In this document: positions 44,777-53,783 of the stretch, piece by piece | Numbering within the stretch: position 1 is the first letter of the stretch | How the letters are laid out: the number at the start of each line of letters is the position of its first letter | DNA from: UBA4416 sp035439445 | Lineage (GTDB): Bacteria > Bacteroidota > Bacteroidia > B-17B0 > Aurantibacillaceae | Direction of reading: 5' to 3' | Length of the DNA stretch: 64,000 nt | Assembly (NCBI GenBank): GCA_035439445.1 | Contig: DAORKG010000004.1 | Span: 85,232 to 149,231, forward strand | Notes under the pieces: generated by a model | Told to the model about the DNA's origin: nothing | Database searches by the model: none | The model's input: the letters and a program-made list of their open reading frames with translations, nothing else | Translations under genes and position numbers: made by a program

Positions 44777-46537
44777 ATGAGAAAAATATTTATTCCACTA
44801 GTAGCTGGTGTGCTAACACTTAGCTTAGCTTCATGTTCAGATGATACTAAAGAAAACCACGATGGTGCTGAAGGCAAAGGTGGTGTGTTTATGGGCGGTG
44901 TAATGCGCATGAATGAGGTTGAGGCGTTTAAGAGCTTAAATCCAATTGCGGTTAACGAAATCGTTGGTTTTCACATTGGTTCTCAGTTATTTGAGGGTTT
45001 GGTGAAATTTGATCAAAACGACTTATCGATTAAGCCTGCTATTGCACGTTCTTGGGAAAGTAACGAAAATCAAACAGAGTGGACTTTCCACATCCGTCAA
45101 GGTGTAATGTTCCATCCGGATGCTTGTTTCCCTGACGGAAAAGGAAGAGAATTGAAAGCAAGTGATTTCAAATTTTGTTTCGATAAATTATGTACCGCAG
45201 ACCCTGCAAACTCTCAGTTTGACGTAACGTTTAAAGACAGAGTAGTTGGAGCTAACGAATCTTTTGAAGCTTCAAAAACAGGTAAAACTTTAAGCGTTGC
45301 TGGTGTAAAAGTATTAAATGATACTACGTTAACTATTTCTTTAAAATCGCCATTTGCAGGTTTCTTAAATGTATTGGCAATGCCAGGCTGTTGGGCTTAT
45401 CCAAAAGAAGCTTTAGATAAATATGCGCTTGATTTACGTATTCACCCTGTTGGTACTGGTCCTTTTCAGTTAGAAACTGTAAAAGAAGGCGAAGTATTAA
45501 TTATGAAGAAAAATCCTAACTACTATGGAGTGGATAAAGACGGTAACAAATTGCCATACTTAGATGGATTGAAATACACATTTATTCGTGAGAAAAAAGC
45601 AGAGATTTTAGAATTTAAATCTGGTAACTTAGATATGGTATATCGCTTACCGGTTGAGGTTTTCCACGATATCATGGGAGATTTAGAGCATGCTAAAGAA
45701 CGTAAAACTGAATTCCAAATTTTAAACTCACCTGCGTTTAACACTAACTATTTAGGATTTAACTGTACTAGTGCAGCTTTCAATAAAAAAGAAGTTCGTT
45801 TAGCATTTAACTATGCTATTGACAGACATAAGATTGCTGATTTCACTATTCAAGGTGAAGGAAATTCGGCTGATTATGGTATTGTACCTTACGTTGAGGC
45901 TTTTGAAAAAGACGGATACGATTTTAAAGGTTTAAAAGGTTATACTCTTGATGTTGCTAAAGCTAAGGAATACTTAAAGAAAGCAGGTTACCCTGATGGT
46001 AAAGGTTTCCCTAAAGTAACATTACAAATTAACAGTGGTGGTGGAGATAGAAATATCTTAATTGCTGAGGTAGTACAAAAAATGTTGAAAGAGAACTTAA
46101 ACGTAGATATCGAAATTAATACTGTACCATTTGCTGAGCATATTGAGCAAGTGCAATCAGGTAAATCAGATTTCTTCCGTTTTGCATGGATTGCCGATTA
46201 CCCGGATCCTGAAACGTTCTTAACTATTTTCTACGGAAAACACGTACCTGCTAATAACACTGAAAAATCATTTGTAAACTATTCAAGATTTAAAAATGCA
46301 CGTTTCGATTCGTTATTTGCAGCATCTTATACAGAATCTGACAAAGCAAAACGTTATGCCTTATTATCTCAGGCAGAGCAAATTGTGTTAGACGAAGCGC
46401 CGTTTATGCCAATTTTTTATGATGAGAACTTCCGTTTAGAGCAATTAAACGTGCGTAACTTCCCGGAAAACGCAATGAATTATATGGATTTATCAGTAGT
46501 GTATTTAATACCAAAAGATAAAATGCCTAAAAAATAA
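44777..46537 (+). CDS. Peptide/nickel-type ABC transporter substrate-binding lipoprotein
   Basis: A ~586-residue extracytoplasmic solute-binding protein of family 5 (OppA/DppA type). ATG 44777 is preferred over 44765 because it begins a standard lipoprotein signal, RKIFIPLVAGVLTLSLASC. Family marks are SIKPAIARSWESNENQTEWTFHIRQGVMFHPDA, VNEIVGFHIGSQLFEGLVK, VGTGPFQLE and the C-terminal AEQIVLDEAPFMPIFYDENF. No permease or ATPase gene adjoins, so its transporter must be encoded elsewhere. It is likely well expressed: codon choice is more uniform than in its neighbours (impression only). A strong bidirectional terminator follows. Confidence 0.88.
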   Translation: MRKIFIPLVAGVLTLSLASCSDDTKENHDGAEGKGGVFMGGVMRMNEVEAFKSLNPIAVNEIVGFHIGSQLFEGLVKFDQNDLSIKPAIARSWESNENQTEWTFHIRQGVMFHPDACFPDGKGRELKASDFKFCFDKLCTADPANSQFDVTFKDRVVGANESFEASKTGKTLSVAGVKVLNDTTLTISLKSPFAGFLNVLAMPGCWAYPKEALDKYALDLRIHPVGTGPFQLETVKEGEVLIMKKNPNYYGVDKDGNKLPYLDGLKYTFIREKKAEILEFKSGNLDMVYRLPVEVFHDIMGDLEHAKERKTEFQILNSPAFNTNYLGFNCTSAAFNKKEVRLAFNYAIDRHKIADFTIQGEGNSADYGIVPYVEAFEKDGYDFKGLKGYTLDVAKAKEYLKKAGYPDGKGFPKVTLQINSGGGDRNILIAEVVQKMLKENLNVDIEINTVPFAEHIEQVQSGKSDFFRFAWIADYPDPETFLTIFYGKHVPANNTEKSFVNYSRFKNARFDSLFAASYTESDKAKRYALLSQAEQIVLDEAPFMPIFYDENFRLEQLNVRNFPENAMNYMDLSVVYLIPKDKMPKK

Positions 46538-46557
46538 GTATTGAATTTAATTTAAAT

Positions 46558-46588
46558 AAAAAGCCTTCTAAATTTTAGAAGGCTTTTT
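46558..46588. terminator. Bidirectional intrinsic terminator
   Basis: AAAAAGCCTTCTAAA and TTTAGAAGGCTTTTT form a perfect hairpin with T runs on both strands. It closes the binding-lipoprotein gene on the plus strand and the kinase-like gene (ending at 46596) on the minus strand. Confidence 0.9.
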
Positions 46589-46595
46589 TGTTTTA

Positions 46596-47006
46596 TCAAT
46601 ACAACTTCACTTTATACTTCTCCGCCATTTTTTGTAATTGCTCGTCGCTTACTTCGTGCACGTTTTGGTGGCCATGATAATTTTCTACGGTTGCTACAAA
46701 TAACTGATAGTTGTATTTGGCAGCTAATTTAAAATAGGGTTCCATTTCCCAATCCATGGTAAAAGTATTGTGTACAATTACTTTAGGAAAGTTTTGTTGT
46801 AGGGCATCATGCGTTAAATCTTCACATTGCTTGTATGCCAGATGATTGTTTTGGAAATTAAAAATGTATTCGCCGGTTGCTTCATCAGTAAAATAATCAT
46901 CTACAGAAAACACCGGGTAGGTATTATTTTCCGACAACAATTTTGCTAAGGTTGTTTTGCCACTTCCCGGCAAACCGCGTAATAGTATGAGAGCGTTCTT
47001 TTGCAT
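46596..47006 (-). CDS. Small P-loop ATPase/kinase-like protein
   Basis: A 136-residue protein with Walker A GLPGSGKTTLAKLL at residue ~10 and a downstream FSVDDYFTDEATGEYIFN segment. It resembles the NEDD4-binding-protein-2 / polynucleotide-kinase-like AAA_33 group. The lid and third motif are LFVATVENYHGHQNVHEV. The substrate (nucleoside, RNA end or small metabolite) is unknown. Upstream lies a palindromic repeat region, so its promoter is probably inside 47007-47060. Confidence 0.75.
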   Translation of the reverse strand: MQKNALILLRGLPGSGKTTLAKLLSENNTYPVFSVDDYFTDEATGEYIFNFQNNHLAYKQCEDLTHDALQQNFPKVIVHNTFTMDWEMEPYFKLAAKYNYQLFVATVENYHGHQNVHEVSDEQLQKMAEKYKVKLY

Positions 47007-47056
47007 GTATATTATGTATACACAAAGGTAAAGGCTTTTTTAAACTTCACTAATCA

Positions 47057-47260
47057 TCTTTCAAAATTTCGTCAGTTCGAGCCTGCCTTTCGGCAGACAA
47101 GGTAGAAAATTCTGTCTCTTTGAATTTTCGTATCGAGAACCAAAAACAGAGACTTCTCGATACTCCCGATAGCTATCGGGATTTTGCAAAGACACCTGCC
47201 TGTAGAGAGGCAGGTGCAAAAATTACTCGAAGTGACTTTTCATGCTAATTTTGAAAGAGG
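47057..47260. repeat. Nested palindromic intergenic repeat element
   Basis: About 200 bases of stacked inverted repeats between 46596 (minus) and the PorP gene. The outer arms share TCTTTCAAAATT, GTCA, TTCGAG and CCTGCC in the same order on opposite strands. Inside are CTGCC-TTTC-GGCAG (47083-47096), TATCGAGAA / TTCTCGATA (47131-47139 / 47154-47162), the perfect palindrome CCCGATAGCTATCGGG (47165-47180), and CACCTGCC-8-GGCAGGTG (47193-47216). It is more GC-rich than its surroundings. It looks like a REP/MITE-like element. Confidence 0.75.
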
Positions 47261-47281
47261 GCGACTAAAAACTAATCAGCA

Positions 47282-48361
47282 TTAAAACATAGTTTTAGCA
47301 TGACGCTGATATAAAAAAGCAGCAGGAGTAACCATGCGAAATGTTGCTTCAAAGCCACCTTTAAAACTGCTGGCATTTACAAGTTTAGAGGTATTAACAT
47401 CATAACTAAATCCTAAAGCAAATCTTCCGGTTTCAATTAGTAATGAGGTGATAACCGCATCTCCGGTTCTGTAATAAGCGCCTAAACCTACTGAAGAACG
47501 TTTTAAAAATCCGGTGTATTTAGAGTCATCTTTAATATAGTATTTAAACATGGTGCCTGCTGTAATTTCTTTGGATGAACCTTGTAATTGCACCAACCAG
47601 CTTGGCGCTATACCTAGTAAAGTATTAGGGATACCAAATACTAAATTACCATGAAACACGTATTTTTGGTATAATCTATTAGCCGTACCATTTGTAAAAT
47701 TTTGATTAGGGCGTGTTAAGTGAAAAGCCCCAAAACCTATATTTGCATTTATCTGATCGTTTGCGGCTATGGATCGTTCTTCTCTTGAATAGGTGTAGGC
47801 TATACCACTTCCTAAATCACCATACATAAAACTCTGACGAGAATACGTTTCTCCTGATGGTAAAGTGGCATCATAGGTATAGCCATTGTACTGTGCATTG
47901 TAAATTAATTTGGTTTCATCCATTTTGCGCTGCACAAAACCTCCTTGTAATCCTAACGACAAACGACTGTTTTTATTTAAAGGGAAAAACATGGCGTAGG
48001 TTAGGTTAGTAGATAAGGTTCCCATTTTTGAATCACCGGCTTTATCATTGTACACAGTTATACCTCCTGCCATTCTGCCTTTTGATTTTTTAAAAATCAT
48101 AGAACGTTTTGGGTCAACTTGATCCCAGTTACTTGCTTTAAAACGTGCTTCAAATGATATACCATATGATCTGAAAGGAGTTGTAACACTGCTCCATTGG
48201 TCACGATATACAGCCGATACGCGCATTACCTGGTTTGCTCCTGCTAATGCAGGGTTCAGTAATAAAGGATTTTCGTTGTACTGAGAAAAATGAAAATCCT
48301 GAGAAGATAATGTGTTACACATCATGCTTCCAACTAGTAGTATAAAAATCTTTGATTTCAT
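47282..48361 (-). CDS. PorP/SprF family outer-membrane protein
   Basis: A 359-residue outer-membrane protein of the PorP/SprF family, which assist secretion or anchoring of specific T9SS cargo. Signal peptide KSKIFILLVGSMMCNTLSSQ is followed by DFHFSQYNENPLLLNPALAGA, the family signature. The rest is a 14-16-strand barrel pattern (VSAVYRDQWSSVTTPFRSYGISFEA). Its ATG lies 7 bases after the stop of the 1475-residue T9SS adhesin gene on the same strand, the usual cargo-plus-PorP/SprF pairing, so it probably handles that protein. Confidence 0.9.
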   Translation of the reverse strand: MKSKIFILLVGSMMCNTLSSQDFHFSQYNENPLLLNPALAGANQVMRVSAVYRDQWSSVTTPFRSYGISFEARFKASNWDQVDPKRSMIFKKSKGRMAGGITVYNDKAGDSKMGTLSTNLTYAMFFPLNKNSRLSLGLQGGFVQRKMDETKLIYNAQYNGYTYDATLPSGETYSRQSFMYGDLGSGIAYTYSREERSIAANDQINANIGFGAFHLTRPNQNFTNGTANRLYQKYVFHGNLVFGIPNTLLGIAPSWLVQLQGSSKEITAGTMFKYYIKDDSKYTGFLKRSSVGLGAYYRTGDAVITSLLIETGRFALGFSYDVNTSKLVNASSFKGGFEATFRMVTPAAFLYQRHAKTMF

Positions 48362-48368
48362 CTTTCTC

Positions 48369-51300
48369 TTATTTTACTAATGTTACATTTCCTTTTCTTA
48401 AAATCTCGCCCACATCTTTGATGGTGGCTTTGATATAGTATACAAATACATCCGGATTGAGCGCTTTACCTCTAAATGTTCCATCCCAACAAAAATCAGC
48501 TTCTTCCGATTCATAAACTTTCTCTCCCCATTTATTGTAAATTCCTACATAAAATGTGGTCACACATTTTTTCCATCCTTCTAAACAGAAGTTATCATTT
48601 ATTCCATCACCATTAGGACTGAAAGCGTTAGGTGTTGAGTAATCGGAATTACTTGCACAATCAATTTCAACAAACACACTCACGCATGAGATATTTGTAC
48701 ATGAACCGATGGTAGTAAGAGCACAGTAATCAGTAGATACTGTTGGTGAAGCAATAGGATTAGAACAAGTTGTGCAACTTAATCCTGTAGTTGGAGTCCA
48801 TACCACATTTGCACCAAAAGGAATTAATGCATTAAGCTGCGTACTTTGTCCTTCAAAAATTGTCACATTAGAACCAACATCTACGGTTAGTGTTCCAACT
48901 GAATTTACGTTTGTAAAGCCTGTTGCTGTACAACCGGTAGCGTCTGTTACTAAAACACTGTATGTTCCTGATGATAAACCACTAGCGGTTGCACTGTTAG
49001 TATTTGTACTCCATAAATAGCTTAATGTTCCGTTTCCGCCCGTTGCGCTAGCTGTTGCTGTTCCATCATAGAAGCCGCAATTGGCAGGTGTTGAAGTTAC
49101 GGTTAATACAATTGGTGGTGGTTGAGTAATAGTAACGGTGATGGTACTTACGCATAAAGAAGCATCTGCAACTAATACAGTATATGTTCCCCCTGCCAAG
49201 CCTGTTGCTGTGGCAGCATTACCACCGCTAGGCGACCAAGTATAAGTATAAGGAGAGGTTCCACTGGCATTAATAGTAGCAGCACCATTTGCTACGTTGC
49301 CACAAGTACCATTAGTTTGTGATGCTACCGAAAGAGAAGGGCCTGTTCCGGTACTATTAACTGAAGCGTTAACAGTAACTGTACAACCTTTACTATCTGT
49401 AATTTTTACTGAGTAACTTCCTACTGCTAATCCAGAGATGGATGTTCCTGATCCTGCTGTTGGTCCCCAAGTGTATGTATATGCCGGTGTACCGCCACTG
49501 GCAGTTACCGTAGCACTACCAACACTGGTACCACAACCGGTAGGTGTAGTTGAAATAGTACCTGTAACACCTGCAGTTGGTTGTATGATGGAAACTGTTG
49601 CTATTCCTGCACATTGATTAGCGTCTTTTACTGTAACTGTATAAACTCCTGCACTTAAAGAGTTTTGTGTTGCACCGGTTAAATTACCCGGCGTCCATGA
49701 GTAAGTATATGGACCTGTGCCACCTGTTGCACTAACAGTAGCTGTACCGTTGTTACCTCCAAAACATGATACACTTGTTTGCGCTACAATGCTAAGTGTT
49801 GGTCCACTTGTAGTTGATATATTGGCAACAGCAGTTGCAACACAACCATTCCCATCAGTAACAGTTACTGTATTATTTCCTGGTCCTAGGTTTGAAGCTA
49901 CAGGAGTTGTAGCACCTGAAGGTGCCCAGCTATATGTATAGGTGGATGTACCTCCGGTTGCGGTAACAGTTGCACCACCTGTGTTTGCTCCACATGCAGC
50001 AGCAGTTGTTGAACTAATAACAGCGCTGATTGTTCCTGAAGTTGAAATACTAGCAGTTGCGATTCCCGTACAAGTTCCGGAAGCACCAATTACTGTATAG
50101 GTAGTATTTGTAGAAGGAGTTGCAGTAACACTTGTACCATTTGCGCTATTTAGTGTTGATGATGGGCTCCAAGTATAATTAGAGGCACCTGTTGCAACTA
50201 AAACAACGGGTGTACCAGGACAAATTGTAGAAGTGTTGGGGCTTATAGTTAATGCCAATGAGCCGCTAACCGTTACCGTTGATGTTGTAGATCCTGTGCA
50301 TGTTCCACTAGATCCAAGAATAGTATAAACTGTTGTAACAGTAGGACTAGCGGTGACATTATTTCCATTAGAAGAACTTAATGTAGAAGAAGGAGACCAT
50401 GTATAGTTAGTTGCTCCACTTGCAGTAAGTGTTGTTGATGAGCCAGAACAGATCGTTGGGTTTAAAGGACTTACTGTTAAGCTTAAACTTGGACTTGTTG
50501 TTACATTTAATGAAGCCGTTGCCGACCCACATGAACCAACGGCACTTACAGAAACAGTTCCGGCACTGGCACCGAAGTTAACTGTAATTGCATTAGTATT
50601 TGCTCCTGCGGTGATATTAGCCCCTCCCGGAACTGCCCATGTGTAGTTAGCTCCCGAAACATTGGTTACCGAATAAGTAACTCCAGTTGAATTGGCACAT
50701 ACTACGCTTGGACCAGCAATAGTTCCAATGTTAATTGGCGCACCACTAACGACAACTTGTACAGTTTTAGTTGCTATTGAACCACCACATACAGTAGTAG
50801 AAACAGTATAAATAGTTGTAAGGGTTGGATTAGCTGTTACAGAGGCGCCATTAGCAGAACTTAAACCGGAAGAAGGACTCCATGTATAAGTACCTCCACC
50901 ACTAACCGTTAAAGTAGTACTTTGTCCGGGACAAATAGTAGCAGTAGGCGATATTGTTAAGGCAGGTGCTGCCGGTAGAACAACAATATTAACACACTTG
51001 GAACTTGAACAGCCTGCAGCATTTTGACCTGATACACAAATTTGAGTATTTTGATTTGGTGTTGCTGTTGCTGTAGCCCCTGAAGGCAAGCCCGAGATAG
51101 GAAAAGGTAAAGGATTTGCCACACAATTAGTTTGACTGGGAATAGCAGGCGTAATAGTATTTCCAAACACTACTACAGGCGCAACACTTGGAGTTATATT
51201 GCAAATTGATGTTGCCAAAGATGTTTGACTAAAATTCCAGGTCCAATTATAGCTATTTATAGCGGCTGCTCCAGAACCTGTTAATACTACGGATTGACCG

Positions 51301-52793
51301 CTACAAACAGTTAATGACGGAGCTGCTACAATATCTATGGTAGGAGATGGGGTACCAGTTAAGTTAACAGTAGCTGGAGCAGTAGCACATCCCGACCCAT
51401 AATTTATAATTAAAGTATAAACGCCATTATTAGAAGGACTCCAGTTGTTAACGCTGGCATTTTGGCTAGTTGAAGTATAGCCATTTGGACCAGTCCATGC
51501 GTATGTTCCGCCATTTGTAAGAGATGCTAATGTTATGTTAGTGCCCATGCAGATTAAATTCGGGGCTGTAATATTAGCAGGATTTAATGTATTAGTAACT
51601 GTGACTGTTTTTACAATATTTATTCCTGCAGGATTACAGGCTGACGGACCTAAAGTTAATGTATATGTTGTAGGTACTGTTGGAGAAATGGAAATGGATT
51701 GAGTATTTGGATATACACCCGGAGGAGAAGAAGTCCAGGAATAGGAAGAAGCAGTTGAGCTACTTCCTAAAGTGCCGCTAAAACCCGGACATAGCTGATT
51801 TGGCCCAGTAAGCTGTTGCCCTAAAGCTACTCCGGATTGAGCACCTACAGTATAACTACAAACATTACCGGCAAAACCATCTACCATAACATAATACGTT
51901 TGCCCTGGTACAAGCGCAACATTTGTGGTAATAGTAAATGTACCAGACCCGCTTCCCTGTGATTCACAGTTTGATACTTCAGTAAAACTTGTACAATTAC
52001 TGGAAGCATATATTACTGCTTGAATTCCAGAACTATTATCTTGACAACCCGCAGAGTTAAATGCTAATGATGCTGTGGTACCGCTAGCTACAAAACTTAG
52101 CCAGGAGTTATTTTCTATTGAACCACAAAAATTACCTAATCCTGAAGTGTTACCTGCAGTATAAGCCCCACTTGTATTGCCACAATACCCATTTAAATCA
52201 CAAATTAAAGGAGCGTTTACGCATTCATCAGCTGCTGGGGTTGATGCACACGAAAGAGGATTTGGGAGTGATCCTTGATTACTATTAATTCCAGGACCAT
52301 TATCAATTCTAAATCGAAATCCCTTTGATGTAACAGAATGATTCGATTTGAAATGTATTGTTAAATATTCTCCAGATGACATTAATGCAAAATTTTCATC
52401 TAAATAACCTGAAATTGATTTTATAATTTTTGAACTTGTATCTTTTCCGTCATAAATAGTTAGTATATCATTTTTGCTTTCTGTTGAGAAATAATGACTT
52501 CTAATAAATATCTTTCTATTATATTGATTTTTTATTGTGAGGGTATAGTTCTCGTTGTTGTTATATCCAGATGAAATTATACCTGATTCGGGATCAAGAC
52601 TACTATATAAAAAAGCTCCATCTACAGGAAGATCAAATGTTTTAGTTGCATCTAAATAAATTAAATTTTGTGAATGAATTAGATTGTTTTTAATAGGCTT
52701 TAAACTATTAGCCTCGTGATAACTCACGAATTTTGTTTGTGTAAAACCCAGTACGGATGTTCCAAGTATAAAAAGTAGTAGTATTCTTTTCAT
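48369..52793 (-). CDS. Giant T9SS adhesin with CUB, Ig-like and SprB-type repeats
   Basis: About 1474 residues. Start ATG 52793 (KRILLLFILGTSVLGFTQ signal peptide); GTG 52814 would only add seven non-hydrophobic residues. Residues ~35-165 look like a CUB domain (LTIKNQYNRKIFIRS, DILTIYDGKDTSS). ~185-320 is a Cys-rich domain (NSWLSFVASGTTASLAF, YYVMVDGFAGNVCSYTV). Then many Ig/PKD-like repeats (TYTWSPSSGLSSANG, TIYTVSTT) and SprB-like repeats (ATGGTGPYTYSWTPGN, GVYTVTVKDANQC) fill ~330-1380. The last ~85 residues (SDYSTPNAFSPNGDGINDNF, IYNKWGEKVYESEEADFCWDGTFRGK) form the type B sorting domain. It probably acts in adhesion or gliding with the following PorP/SprF gene. Confidence 0.9.
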   Translation of the reverse strand: MKRILLLFILGTSVLGFTQTKFVSYHEANSLKPIKNNLIHSQNLIYLDATKTFDLPVDGAFLYSSLDPESGIISSGYNNNENYTLTIKNQYNRKIFIRSHYFSTESKNDILTIYDGKDTSSKIIKSISGYLDENFALMSSGEYLTIHFKSNHSVTSKGFRFRIDNGPGINSNQGSLPNPLSCASTPAADECVNAPLICDLNGYCGNTSGAYTAGNTSGLGNFCGSIENNSWLSFVASGTTASLAFNSAGCQDNSSGIQAVIYASSNCTSFTEVSNCESQGSGSGTFTITTNVALVPGQTYYVMVDGFAGNVCSYTVGAQSGVALGQQLTGPNQLCPGFSGTLGSSSTASSYSWTSSPPGVYPNTQSISISPTVPTTYTLTLGPSACNPAGINIVKTVTVTNTLNPANITAPNLICMGTNITLASLTNGGTYAWTGPNGYTSTSQNASVNNWSPSNNGVYTLIINYGSGCATAPATVNLTGTPSPTIDIVAAPSLTVCSGQSVVLTGSGAAAINSYNWTWNFSQTSLATSICNITPSVAPVVVFGNTITPAIPSQTNCVANPLPFPISGLPSGATATATPNQNTQICVSGQNAAGCSSSKCVNIVVLPAAPALTISPTATICPGQSTTLTVSGGGTYTWSPSSGLSSANGASVTANPTLTTIYTVSTTVCGGSIATKTVQVVVSGAPINIGTIAGPSVVCANSTGVTYSVTNVSGANYTWAVPGGANITAGANTNAITVNFGASAGTVSVSAVGSCGSATASLNVTTSPSLSLTVSPLNPTICSGSSTTLTASGATNYTWSPSSTLSSSNGNNVTASPTVTTVYTILGSSGTCTGSTTSTVTVSGSLALTISPNTSTICPGTPVVLVATGASNYTWSPSSTLNSANGTSVTATPSTNTTYTVIGASGTCTGIATASISTSGTISAVISSTTAAACGANTGGATVTATGGTSTYTYSWAPSGATTPVASNLGPGNNTVTVTDGNGCVATAVANISTTSGPTLSIVAQTSVSCFGGNNGTATVSATGGTGPYTYSWTPGNLTGATQNSLSAGVYTVTVKDANQCAGIATVSIIQPTAGVTGTISTTPTGCGTSVGSATVTASGGTPAYTYTWGPTAGSGTSISGLAVGSYSVKITDSKGCTVTVNASVNSTGTGPSLSVASQTNGTCGNVANGAATINASGTSPYTYTWSPSGGNAATATGLAGGTYTVLVADASLCVSTITVTITQPPPIVLTVTSTPANCGFYDGTATASATGGNGTLSYLWSTNTNSATASGLSSGTYSVLVTDATGCTATGFTNVNSVGTLTVDVGSNVTIFEGQSTQLNALIPFGANVVWTPTTGLSCTTCSNPIASPTVSTDYCALTTIGSCTNISCVSVFVEIDCASNSDYSTPNAFSPNGDGINDNFCLEGWKKCVTTFYVGIYNKWGEKVYESEEADFCWDGTFRGKALNPDVFVYYIKATIKDVGEILRKGNVTLVK

Positions 52794-52930
52794 TTCATTG
52801 ATTTTTATTTGCACTTAAAAATAATAATAGTATAACAGTTTGATGGGATTATCTGATTAAACACTTCATTCGAGTGTTTGAATATATGAGTTAAATTAGC
52901 GAGATGAATATGTTTTTAAAAAGTTACCTA

Positions 52931-53185
52931 TTAAATTGATTTGTGTTGGCTTAATAAAACGCGACATTGCGAAAACAAATCTGGTGAGGAAAAACTATCT
53001 GCCCCTGAATTTGCATCATCCCAATTTAATAAATCTGTTGTAAATCCTTCTCCACCAAAACTAGAACAATTACTTGATGTAAGTTCGAAACTGGGGTTAA
53101 CAACTAGGTTTTGTGATTTTATTTCAATTACAAAATCTCCAACGCAAAATGTAAATAATAAAAAGAATTTGATAAAAGATTTCAT
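52931..53185 (-). pseudogene. Truncated secreted-protein gene (5' stump)
   Basis: ATG 53185 opens with a signal peptide (KSFIKFFLLFTFCVGDFVIEIKSQ) and LVVNPSFELTSSNCSSFGGEG, the normal mature start of Bacteroidota T9SS surface proteins that usually run several hundred residues. The frame stops after 84 codons in RVLLSQHKSI with no further domain or sorting signal. About 140 bases of gene-free AT-rich sequence then lead to the adhesin gene. It is probably the 5' end of a gene cut by a deletion; a genuine short secreted peptide is less likely. Confidence 0.55.
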
Positions 53186-53498
53186 TTCTTAAGTTTTACC
53201 AAATGTCAAATATTATAGATTAAACTTTTAGGGGGGTAGCCCCTCATTTTTGTTGCTAAAACGTTAAAAGAATGCTCTTTTTGTAGATATTAAATTATGT
53301 ATTCTGACGATAATGATGGATTGGTAATTATACTATTTTACAAGTTATTGATTGTTATGTTAAATATACTTGTATGTGACATTTTTTATATTTACCTGAA
53401 TTATCATAGGTAGTAAAATTGTAAAATAGTTTATTTTATGATATGGATAACAATTTACCTTCTTGATTTCAGTACTCTATGGGTAAATTACCTATAAA

Positions 53499-53525
53499 AA
53501 AACCTCTTGATAATCAAGAGGTTTT
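53499..53525 (-). terminator. Perfect hairpin with T run on the minus strand
   Basis: AAAACCTCTTGAT-A-ATCAAGAGGTTTT is a 13-base perfect inverted repeat; on the minus strand it continues into seven T residues. It would terminate minus-strand transcription coming from 53530-53750, where no convincing gene is seen, so it may be a remnant. Confidence 0.65.
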
Positions 53526-53767
53526 AGGTGGTGGAAGCAAACGGTGAAAATGCGAACAAATTCAATGAACATTTAGAGTTAATTTTAGATTTTATGGGGG
53601 TTTTGGAACATGAGCCTGAATTAATGGAAAGGCTAAAAATCAAACATAATCTATCGTAATTTACGATAAAATTGTTGTAAATATTTAGTAATAAATACCT
53701 AACGCATTTTAAAAAAAGTTGTACTGACATATACAAAGCTACAAAAACGTTTCTAGACCAAAAATAT

Positions 53768-53775
53768 TAATTTTG
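53768..53775 (+). promoter_or_regulatory. -7 element giving a near-leaderless transcript
   Basis: TAATTTTG fits TAnnTTTG and ends 8 bases before the ATG at 53784, so the message for the STAS-like protein would have almost no leader. No clear -33 TTG. Confidence 0.4.
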
Positions 53776-53783
53776 CAATAATT

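Larger units (their letters stand above)
53192..53783. other. Gene-poor intergenic segment
   Basis: 592 AT-rich bases without a supported gene. Contents: AGGGG-GGTAG-CCCCT hairpin (53230-53244), the hairpin at 53499-53525, and a 43-codon plus-strand frame (53528-53659, GTG start, helical EHLELILDFMGVLEHEPELMERLK) with no recognised relative. A -7 element for the STAS-like gene lies at 53768-53775. The patchwork, next to a gene stump, suggests past rearrangement. Confidence 0.5.

Noticed and set aside
49717..50089. Overlapping antisense frames within the giant adhesin
   Set aside because: They mirror the repeated Thr/Ser/Gly coding of the adhesin and look like shadows.
48369..52793. Repeated short motifs resembling a CRISPR-like pattern
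   Set aside because: They are degenerate coding repeats of Ig/SprB domains, not identical direct repeats with unique spacers.
53524..53736. 70-codon minus-strand frame ending at the hairpin
   Set aside because: Composition is low-complexity AT-rich and no domain or conserved N-terminus is visible.
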